A DNA stretch of 64,000 nt from Neoarius graeffei (taxonomy: Eukaryota; Chordata; Actinopteri; Siluriformes; Ariidae). Position numbers and translations under genes: made by a program. Position 1 is the stretch's first letter. Each line of letters starts with the position of its first letter. The stretch covers positions 39,323,732 through 39,387,731 of the forward strand of contig NC_083587.1 of assembly GCF_027579695.1 (NCBI RefSeq), written 5' to 3'. Below the pieces are notes generated by a model that saw only the letters and a program-made list of their open reading frames with translations, did no database searches and was not told the origin of the DNA. Shown piece by piece: positions 1 through 11,600 of the stretch.

Positions 1-48
1 TGCTGCTCTGTGATGTCCTCCATGAGAGAGTCGATATTATCCATATCT
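1..48 (-). CDS. chmp4c: chmp4c coding exon 3 (partial, cut by the window edge)
   Basis: The acceptor is gtttttcag (AG at 50-49). The exon continues in phase as I-DMDNIDSLMEDITEQQ, matching the MD-x3-ID-x-LM segment of CHMP4 proteins. The codon split across the intron reads AT+A, giving Ile where CHMP4B and CHMP4C usually have Met. The exon continues beyond base 1. Confidence 0.85.
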
Positions 49-3000
49 CTGAAAAACACAGAAAAAGGCTCGAAGTGAATGACCTGACTCTGGGACAATT
101 TCCTTATAGCAACATTTTCATAGTTCACAGTGGTAAACGCATTTACATGTAGGACTGCACAATATGAACCCAAAAAATCCGATTGTACTTACAGTGCTAT
201 GCATGGCAATTAGTGGTGTAGGGTTGTTTTTGTTTTGTTTTTTAAGTCGGGGAAAGCTGTTTTAATGACGTCGTCACAAATAATGCCACGAACTTTGCTG
301 TGATGGCCCGCTGGCCCCGCCTGCTCCTGTGGTTTGTTTGTTTTGTGTTTCAGTGGGCGGTGCTGCAAACTGTCAGCATGATTGGAGACACCTGGGCCGG
401 TGTTTCCTCGTGATAAAATCCCGCCCTTCCTCGGTCTGGGGAGCTCATCTCTCTGGCAGAGCATTTTATTGTTTCGTCTCATGCGACATGCAACACTACA
501 CAGTCCATTCATCCATGCAGGCATTTCTCTATATTGACTTTCACACTCATCTCATCTCATTATCTCTAGCCGCTTTATCCTTCTACAGGGTCGCAGGCAA
601 GCTGGAGCCTATCCCAGCTGACTACGGGCGAAAGGCGGGGTACACCCTGGACAAGTCGCCAGGTCATCACAGGGCTGACACATAGACACAGACAACCATT
701 CACACTCACACCTACGCTCAATTTAGAGTCACCAGTTAACCTAACCTGCATGTCTTTGGACTGTGGGGGAAACCGGAGCACCCGGAGGAAACCCACGCGG
801 ACACGGGGAGAACATGCAAACTCCACACAGAAAGGCCCTCGCCGGCCCCGGGGCTCGAACCCAGGACCTTCTTGCTGTGAGGCGACAGCGCTAACCACTA
901 CACCACCGTGCCGCCCACTTTCACACTCCAAAGCGTTATTTTGTCCTTTTCCGTGATTAACGTGTATTTGTTGGTTAAAATAAATTTGCTATTTCCCCAA
1001 GACGACATATCCCTGCGTCTTGTGTTTTTTACATGGTTTTGAACCAAACCGTAACAGCATAAGCAAAAGTAGACTTAAAATAATGGGCAGATACAGAAAC
1101 TACTTCTGCTTACTTTAGCTAATGCATTACAAAAACAAACATTATCAACAACATTGTGTTGATAATGTGTGCGGCACTCAAGCACACACACCATGCCAAG
1201 TCATAGCAGATACACAGAATGTGTGAACTAATTCATACCAAACGCACAGGCCGACAGTCAAGTAGCCAAGTTGCAGGGGGGCGTCATATCATTGCCATTG
1301 CTTATTATTTAATATCACTTATATTAGGTCACTGTAATGCGATCAGTAGGTATGGGGCTATCTCCGTGATTTGTGGCCTCCATGCTGGCTCTGCTAGCCG
1401 TGATTAGGATTTCCTCTCGCAGTTCAGGGTGTTCCCAGAAAAGTTGGAATTGTTGGCTTGTTTTGCAGAATTCCAGGGATTCTGACTGATGACAGCACAG
1501 GAAAAAAAAAAACATAACCACTACCGGTCATTTTGATTACATATATTGCAAGGTTTGAAGTTTAGATCATAATCCCTAAAACATACCAAGCACAGCAAGT
1601 GGTGCTGCCTTGATAACAATCACCAGTGTTACTCACTTTTAATTTTGACTGCAGGACTTCCTGCTCAAAAATATAGTCAGAGGAATTGCAACAGTTACCC
1701 TGCCTCTCGCCCATAGTCAGCTGGGATAGGCTCCAGCTTCCCTGCGACCCTGTAGAACAGGATAAGCGGCTACAGATAATGGATGGATGGATGGAATTGC
1801 CACAGTAGCTGAGCATCCCACCATACCTTTGTTAGAGTTAGCAATCTTAGCAGAGGAGGTAGGGGGAACACTGGTGCTAGCTGTTTGCTCAGAAAGCTGA
1901 AGAACCGATGCTGTTTTTCTTTTTCGGCTTTGTCGTCATTGAAACACGTTTCTGACTCCTGAACCATCAGCACCGGATCCCCATCAAGACTGCATCCTTT
2001 CTCCTCTACATTTCTCCCTGTATACCAACAACTGCACCTCTAATCATCAGTCTGTCAAGCTCCTAAAGTTCGCAGACGACACCACCGTCATTAGACTCAT
2101 CTCTTCTTTTTTTAAAGATTTTTTTGGGGCTTTTTCACCTTTATTGGATAGGACAGTGTAGAGACAGGAAATGAGTGGGAGAGAGAGAGAGGGACAGGGA
2201 GGGATCGGGAAATGACCTCGGGTCGGAATCGAACCCGGGTCCCCGGATTTATGGTATGGCGCCTTATCCACCTGAGCCACGACACCCCCATTGGGCTCAT
2301 CTCTGATGAGGCTGAGTCTGCCTACAGGTGGGAGATTAACCATCTGGTGTCCTGGTGCAGGCAGAGCAACTTAGAGTTCAATGCTCTAAAGACAGTGGAG
2401 ATGACTGTAGACGTTAGGAGGAGCTCTGCCACACCCTTCCCCATCACCCTGTTTGATTCCTCAGTAACCTCTGTGGAGTATTTCCGCTTCCTGGGCACTA
2501 CAATCACTGAGGACCTTAAGTGGGAGACGAATATCTGCTCTCTCACCAAGAAAGCACAGCAGAGGTTGTACTTGCTGCGGCAGTTGAAGAAGTTCAATCT
2601 GCCAAAGACAATGATGGTGCACTTTTACATCACTATCATGGAGTCCATCCTCACCTCGTCCATCACCGTCTGGTATGCTGCTGCCACTGTCAGGGACAAC
2701 GGCAGACTGCAGTGCATCATTCGAAGACGATTGGCTGCAACCTTCTGTCTCTTCAGGACCTGTACAAGTCCAGGACCCTGAGGAGAGCAGAAAGGATTGT
2801 GGCCGAACCCTCTCACCCTAGACGCAAACTTTTCAAACCACTCCCCTCTGGTAGGAGGTTGTGGTCCATTAGAACCAAAACCTCACACCATAAGGCCAGC
2901 TTTTTCCCCACTGCAGCTGGCCTCATCAATACTCAGCTTCCTTTCACGTACTCTTATGTCTCTTCTCCATCTTCATTATCATCATGTGACCTATTCTGGA

Positions 3001-5573
3001 CATACCGTACAGCTTGGACTTCAACAGCTCATGCACATACCCCTTAAATATGTCCACTTTTCAAATTTGTATATTTCAGATTCTTCTCTATGTTTATAGT
3101 ATGTGAGAACGTACTTGGCAATAAACTTGATTCTGGTTATCTTTACAAAAATAAAAAAACTTTATTTTTTTCACGGTCTGGTTTCCATCAAATCCTGCGC
3201 TCTGATTGGCTGGCGAGCGGGTCCGTATCCTACGATACGGATCCCAGTTACGAACCCCAGATACGGACCTCTGGCGACTCGCTCATTCACAACAACAACA
3301 ACAAACATAGTAGCAATTTTTGTCAACATTTATTTTCGCATTTCTCAGGAGAATAGCATTAATTTTACAGCATGGATAGCGATAACGACAGTCTTCACAG
3401 CGAAAGCGAGTTTTACTACCCTGAGGAAGAAGAAATAAAATAAAACATTTCAGGAGAAAGCTAAAAACCTGTAACTGTTGCTAACACCGAGCAAAAACCT
3501 GGCTGAATCCTGAATGACTCAATTTTGTATAAGTAGGGGACTACACAGGCGGCAAAATGTAGTTTTTTTCCTGCCATGGAAGTGCACTTGTATACCGAGG
3601 AGGAAGCAATTTGCATGACGGCCGTGAATGAGGATTCAAAATGGCGGCTCGGCTCGGTTTTCCCTTTCGGGCGCTCTCGTTTTCTGTTAGAATTTGGTAA
3701 AGAAAAAAAATAAATATATTATTTACCAGCTTAAGGCCGGTCCATATGGTGAAATACCATGACCTCGGCCTTGAATACTGACCTCGGCCCAGAGGGCCTT
3801 GGTCAGTACTTTCAAGACCTCGGTCACGGTATTTCACCATACGGACCTCGCAGCTGGTAAATAACATTTTTTTTTCTGGTGACTTGCCATTTTCGCCACA
3901 CTTTCAGATTAATGAGGAGTGAGAATGAGCCCATTGTTGTTAGTTTTCGGATATTTGTATTTTTTTTTAATGCATATGTGGATTCGGAGAGTGTCATAGC
4001 TTGATAATGATCCTGTAACATCTTTTTTTTGGAGGAAATTCGCCTTTTTATGACAAAGAAGATATTACCGGAGAGGTTTGCTTGATGTGTGCACTTCTTG
4101 CTACCATTGGAAATAATGCAGTTTTAGTCATGCTTGAAGAAGTGGCGAAATGGTGTTCCCCCACATCCAATGCTCACAACACCCAGGAATACAATCTCAT
4201 CTCATCTCATTATCTCTAGCCGCTTTATCCTGTTCTACAGGGTCGCAGGCAAGATGGAGCCTATCCCAGCTGACTATGGGCGAAAGGCGGGGTGCACCCT
4301 GGACAAGTCGCCAGGTCATCACAGGGCTGACACATAGACACAGACAACCATTCACACTCACATTCACACCTACGGTCAATTTAGAGTCACCAATTAACCT
4401 AACCTGCATGTCTTTGGACTGTAGGGGAAACCGGAGCACCCGGAGGAAACCCACGCGGACACGGGGAGAACATGCAAACTCCACACAGAAAGGCCCTCCT
4501 TTATCCAACAATGAAACATTTCTCTCACTCCTGATGGGAGTGGCCTCTGTCAGGGTGACTCCGCCCTCTTCCACAACGTACACGGGTTCATTGAATGGCT
4601 TGAGGATGAAAATGATAAATCATGTGCTATAGCCTCCACACTTCAACATCCATGGATGATTTTGGAGTGTTAGACAGCTCTCTCTACGATCATGAGCAAA
4701 ACACCAACTGAGAGAATAGCTTTTGGAAAAAAAAAAGGTGTTCATCTCCTAGGACAGATCCTGGGACTTGTAAGATACACTGAAGCTGATCTGGCAGCTG
4801 TGATGGTCCAACACCTTATGAAGACAGTTTATATTGTTTTTTTTTCCTTTAATTTCTCACCCATCTCTAGTAGAAAAATAGACTTGTATACGAATAAACA
4901 CATATAGCTTCTTGCAACTTGCATGCATTTTGCAATCAATAGATTATGCATTAAAAGCACTAGGTAAAAAAGTAATAATAAGGTTTAGCAGTTTACTTCA
5001 GATTTACACACACACATACGTACATACATACATACATACATACACAGGGGGCTGCAAAAATAGGTATACAGTAAAGCTTATACACGAACAATAGCAGCAG
5101 GATGACTTCTACTTTCAGCAGGATGGGGCACTACTGTACTTCGCACTCAATGTTTGTGCGCTACTTGACAAAGAATTTCCCAACAGGTGGATTGGATGTC
5201 GGGGAGCCGTTGACTGGCCACCATGTTTGCCGGATCTCACCCCTATGGACTTCTTTTTCTGGGGATGTGTAAAAGACAGGGTTTTCGCACACAAGCCACG
5301 TTCTGTTGATGCCATGATTCAGTTCATATGGGAGGCTTGCCAGGAAATCAATGCTGATAAAGACCTTTGTGCCAGAGTGTGCATGGGTGTCCACACTCGA
5401 CTAGTGAAGTGTGTGAACGCCGGGGGCAAACAGTCTGAACATTTGAGGGATTAATATGTTTATTATTGATATGTTATTTTTGATATGTTTGTACAATCAA
5501 TAAAATAACGTTTTGTGCGAATGTTTCATTTTTCATAACTGTATACCTACTTTTGCAGCCCCCTGTGTGTGTG

Positions 5574-5626
<53 letters not shown>

Positions 5627-8600
5627 ATGTTTATGTTCTGTCACTATGTTTGAAAGTTTCTTACATCTTCTCATGGACTCCTTTGATAGCTTTGGCAGCC
5701 ATGCTCATGTTTTTCAGGACCTCCGTATTTGTGTTGGCATTCTCTAGCGCCTCCCGCTGAAACTCGATGGTGGATAACGTCCCATCAATCTGAGTCAGCT
5801 GCTGCTCCAGACGCTTCTTCCTCTTCAGAGCCTGAAGTGCAGCTTGGCAGCAGCAACAACGACAATAATAATTTTAAAAAAGCTAAATAGAAAAATGTAT
5901 ATATATCAATCAATCACTGCAAAAATGATAAATTTTACTCTGGAAAGCTTTGAAGTCAGAAAACACAGTGAATATAAAAGTAAATTTATCAAAGCCCATC
6001 CCTCTGGCCATTTCACGTGACTAAATAGCATCGCTCCAACTAAAGGAGGGATGACATACTGGTGTGATGGTACACTATGAAAAGGAAATAACTGTGGCAT
6101 TAAACTAGCATTAGTGATGATGTCACAAAACAAAAATAGGCACACCACTAGAAACATGCAAAATTAAAAAAAATTGGTTACCTTACTTTATAACGAACAA
6201 AGAGATGAAAATAGAAAATTTATATTGTTTTAATAAGCTACAGAAGTGGGCAGGTTTCCTCCTCCAAACATTTCAATCGTCATGTTGCAGTTCTATAGGA
6301 AGCAGGTAAGCACCTATCTTGTAAACTGGGAATTCAATAGGAACAGCTTAAAAAAAAGAAAAAAAAACTTTTCAGGATTTTGCTGAATGTAAAGAGTCTC
6401 AGATTACAATCAGAACTCAGTAGGTCACAACTCTCAAAGAGGTCCTAGTCCACTACTCAATTTTCAGTTGCAGAACGCTTCACATTTTGGTGTTTGGTAG
6501 CAACTATAGACGAGAACATCTTGGTACACCAACAATAAAATACCCCCGTTCAAGAATCTACATTTCTGAAGATGCATTTTCAACAGATTTTAACACGAAC
6601 AAGGAGACATCTTTCGAAGGCTAGGCTGCTTGAAAATCGAGGTATGTATTTCATATTTTAAGACAAATAAAGGCACTTACTCTTCCACATTTCCAAAACG
6701 ATAGATGGTATAAAACTAAAGATATGTCTCTTTTACCACCCACAAAACAAAAGATACTTTCTCAGCATTAAATCCACATGTGCTAAACAAATGCTGAAAC
6801 TACACCATGAGAGAGAAACAAAGTAAGGTGTGACAAAGGTTGGAAAATGAAAAGACTCTGGACCAGCAAGATGTTTTGGGTGCAACTGAAGGTGTGTATC
6901 TCGTGAGGCACAGAAGAGAATTGTGTCATGGCAGGGTGTTACACTCACACCTCTGTCTCACTGCTACTCAAAACAAAGATTCAAATTACAGAGCGAATGG
7001 GCTCAATTAACTTAAACAGAATGTTTAGATACAGCCAACGTTTTAAACAGAAAAACATTTCATTTTCATATTTAAATGAAAGAATATTTTATGACATTTT
7101 AGTAAATAAAAAAAAATCGGTTTTATTTTGAATAAACTGTACTTTTTCTTGACATTGGCATGATACCATCAAGGGTACATCTTTTATACCTTTAATATAC
7201 ACCTTTTACCAGGAAATGTGGCATCTTTCTAATTAAAGGGGATGAGTGAGTGATTCATCTCATCTCATTATCTCTAGCCGCTTTATCCTGTTCTACAGGG
7301 TCGCAGGCGAGCTGGAGCCTATCCCAGCTGACTACGGGCGAAAGGCGGGGTACACCCTGGACAAGTCGCCAGGTCATCACAGGGCTGACACATAGACACA
7401 GACAACCATTCACACTCACATTCACACCTACGGTCAATTTAGAGTCACCAGTTAACCTAACCTGCATGTCTTTGGACTGTGGGGGAAACCGGAGCACCCG
7501 GAGGAAACCCACGCGGACACGGGGAGAACATGCAAACTCCGCACAGAAAGGCCCTCGCCAGCCCCAGGGCTCGAACCCAGGACCTTCTTGCTGTGAGGCG
7601 ACAGCGCTAACCACTACACCACCGTGCCGCCCATGAGTGAGTGATTGATTGATTTTTTAAAATTTTTAATTTTTTTTTAATGCCATGTCAGCACCTCAGG
7701 CTATTTCATGGCAAGAGCATTCCTAAAATTGTATTATAATTTATTCATAAATAAATAATTAAAACAAATAAAGTTGAATAAAGGGCAGCATGGTGGTGTA
7801 GTGGTTAGCACTGTCGCCTCACAGCAAGAAGGTCTGGGCTTGAACCCCGTGGCCGGCGAGGGCCTTTCTGTGTGGAGTTTGCATGTTCTCCCCGTGTCCG
7901 CGTGGGTTTCCTCCGGGTGCTCCGGTTTCCCCCCACAGTCCAAAGACATGCAGGTTAGGTTAACTGGTGACTCTAAATTGACCGTAGGTGTGAATGGTTG
8001 TCTATGTGTCAGCCCTGTGATGACCTGGCGACTTGTCCAGCGTGTACCCTACCTTTCACCCGTAGTCAGCTGGGATAGGCTCCAGCTTGCTTGCGACCCT
8101 GTAGAACAGGATAAAGCAGCTAGAGATAATGAGATGAGATGCTTCAGATATGCACGTGGTAAAAATTCTTAAACTTTTTTGTCGTGGCAGCTTGTTCAAA
8201 ACATCATCCAAAGTAGTTTAAGAATATAATCATTCCCTTGTGGCACCAGGACATCAAAGTAAATATGCTCTACTGTCAGAGATATCTGACAGAAATGGCA
8301 TGATGGTGGTTCTTAAAGTGCATATCCTGGACCAATTTTATTTTTTTTAATATGAAAGAATGTCCCTTTACACACTCATCCAGAAGGGTAATTTTGCACA
8401 AGGCCATCTGTCTACAACAGAAAAAAATAAAATAACAAAACGCGTCTGGAAAAATCCCAAGGGAGTCTGGAGCCAGATTCGTGACGTCACCTGCGGAAGC
8501 GCCAGCAGGCTGCGAGAGCTTGCACGGTTTCAGTGCACAGCCTGTGTAGACCAAGTTTAGCAGCTAGCGATTTTGCATTGAAATATGGAATTGTCACCTG

Positions 8601-11600
8601 AGCGCAATGTGGGAAACGATGAGTACTAATCCCATCATGATTGGTGTTGCTACACCCTCCTACGATACATCTGTTAACCATTTTAATAATTACGCGATAA
8701 CGTTGAAGAAATTTGCAGAAAACCACCAGGTCGTTTTCTCATAAACAAACCAGCGCTGACGTAGGATTCAGACGGAGGCGTCCCGCACGCGATGTCATGA
8801 AAATCAATGTTTCCCAGGAAATCCAAATGGCAAGTTTTTTCAGAGGCGGACCAATTCTTCTCAAATGGCTTGATTTCAACTGAATTTTTCTGGTATTGCG
8901 CAAGGTAAAAAAATTGCACAAAATGCAAAATGTGACAGATATTTGACCAAAGTTTAATATAAAATAGGAGAATTACATTGATCTTGCTCCTGAATTTAGC
9001 TGTGATATGAACTTTAACCTTTTAATAAAATTAAAAACCATAGGTGAGTCTTGAATGACCAATACAACGCCTGGTACACGCCATTTGGTCACGTCCGGTT
9101 CAAAATGAGGATAAAAGTGCCTTATTAATGGCAGGGTTGATTTCATACAATTTGTTTTCAAGACATTCATCCCTTAATCCGCACTTCTTTATAATATAAG
9201 ATGCCAGCGCAGGTCTGAGGTCTAAGGCTGGGATTTTACATTCAGTGACCTCTTTAGTGACGGCTGTTTTGGCTGCATTTTACCAGTGAGGAGAAGATGG
9301 GCTGGAATCCGAACAAAAAATAACGCTCAGTTTCTGTCTTTGTAAAAGTTCGAGTTTAACGAATCATAGGATAATAAGAAAAAAACAAACAAACAAAAAA
9401 AAATGAGTGCCTGAAGGCACGATCTTCAGTGTGTAAAAATGAAAGAGTTCTGTTATTTGATATTGTCTATATATTTCAGTGCTAACAGCAAATCGCAGGC
9501 CTCAGCTGTAAAAACTGAACTCTGTTCTGAAATGTACAGTCTGTCATAACTGTCCTCAGTTCCTATTGTTGCAGATACATGTTTATCTATGGGGTATTTC
9601 AAAAAAAATTGATCTCACTTCGCAATCTAATAACTTTGCCAATTCTCGTTCAATTGACCTCAAATTTTAACAGCATGTGTGGAAACAGGTCAAAATTTTA
9701 TGTTTTATCTTTTTAGGTATGGAAATGCCATTCACTGGAAAAGAAAAGGCGTTGTGTGTCCGTGTCTGAGGCAGCGTACATATTGAAAATTTGTGAAATC
9801 GTTCATGGAATCCACATACCTTTGAATTTCTCATTCAAATTTTGAGGAATAAATCTTATATCGCTCAACATTAAGCCTGTTCAGTTTCATTTGCCTCGAC
9901 TATGTAGTTTCTGGGATATTTACATCTCAAATGATTTCTTTTTTTTTTTTTACTTTGGATTCTTTCTAATTAATATATTTCACACTAATGATACAAAAAG
10001 GTGGATAGTTGAGGGAACCATCCCAGTGAGTACAGGAGCATTTTATAGTACTTTTTTTTTTTTTCAAACTGAAAGTGTACGTTATAATATTCTAGCTAAC
10101 TTTTTTTTTGGTAAATAAAGTTTTTAAAGCTAATGTGAAGCCTTATAGGACATTTGCAAGCAATGCTACTTTGAGTTTAGTTTTCCTCTTTAAGCTTCAA
10201 CATCTCATCCCATCTCATTATCTCTTGCCACTTTATCCTGTTCTACACACTGTAAAAATGTAACTTGCAAAATTGTTGAGTGAAAAAAGGATTCTAAGTT
10301 GAATGAACAAATTTCCCTTCTAATTGTTCAAGTAACTAAAAAAAATAGTTGAGACGCCTTTCCTTCGCCACAAGTTCATAGGAATTGGAAAATTAAGTTA
10401 AGTGAACTTATATATTCAAGTGCTGATTGACGCCCCTTAACCGATGCCACTGCGCATGCGCACTTCACAAGTTCGAAAGTTTCAACGGTCGGGTGGAGTG
10501 AGAAGTCCGTGGAAACTGACACGAGACGTTGTATAGGAGTATAGTAGGGTGCATCAGTTGCCCTCACTTTCATAAAATCTGATGCATTTTTGTTTGGGTG
10601 TTACTTTTCACCAATAAAGACATCCTGTAAAATTTTTTGACCATAATTCAAAAGTCTAATGGTGGCACCATGAGGTTCATTTTTTGCCAAAAAACGCTTA
10701 TTTTATGTTTTTGCGTAAGGTTTGAATCACAATGTTGGACTCCATTTATTGATTCCTTGGGACCCAGAGATCATGTTAAGAACTTTTGCAAGGGATTGAG
10801 AAGCATATGATTCATAATACATTTGTATAGTTTAAAAGTAGTTGAACAATGATTCAATGAACAGCTAAAACTCAAACTGTGCTTGATAATATATTTAGAA
10901 TATGTACTAAAAATGTGTATCTAAGACATTTGGTATACTCTATAAGGTGCCATAATGTTTCATGAAAAGTGATTGAAATTTTGTCATAAAAGTCATAAAA
11001 TAGCAGCTTTTTCCATAACTTTAAGCTCCTGGTGCCACCATTAAACTTTTGAATTTTGTCAAAATATTTCACCCAGTGTGTTTTCTTACCAAAAGGAACA
11101 TAAAAACAAAAATGCATCATGATCGGAGGAACTTTTCATTTTTAGGGGGCAACTGATGCACCCTAGAGTATAGATTAAGCTTTCCTCAAGAGAGGCCAGG
11201 GAATTCCCTCCTTGTGTGTCGGTATTTGTTTGTGTAATAATAGGCAAAGTGAAGTCGAACTTAAGTGTTGAGAGGTTTGTGTTAACTAAAAAATGTAATG
11301 CACACTAAATCATTGTAAAAAAAAAATAAAAATAGTCAAGCCAACTTAAAAATGTAATGCAACCTGCTGCCAAAGGATTTTGAGTAAACTCAACTTAGAA
11401 CCATGATGTGCCAACTTGCTCTTCTAAGTTAATTGGCATTATTATTTCAATTTATTTCAACTAAACAATTTGTTGGACTGAACTTCTAAAGGCAAGTCAA
11501 ATCAACTCAACATACAATACTCTTCTATGTGAACTTAAACGAACATTTTGGGGCATCATGGCTCAGGTGGATAAGGCGCCATACCATAAATCTGGGGACC

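Noticed and set aside
1140-1168. 13-bp hairpin acattatcaaca...tgttgataatgt
   Set aside because: Short, AT-rich and isolated; no element borders or conservation evidence.
7250-7636. Recurrent ~60-130-codon frames ([20 protein letters not shown] type and the reverse-strand [15 protein letters not shown] type)
   Set aside because: They occur in every copy of SINE family 1 on both strands and are not genes.
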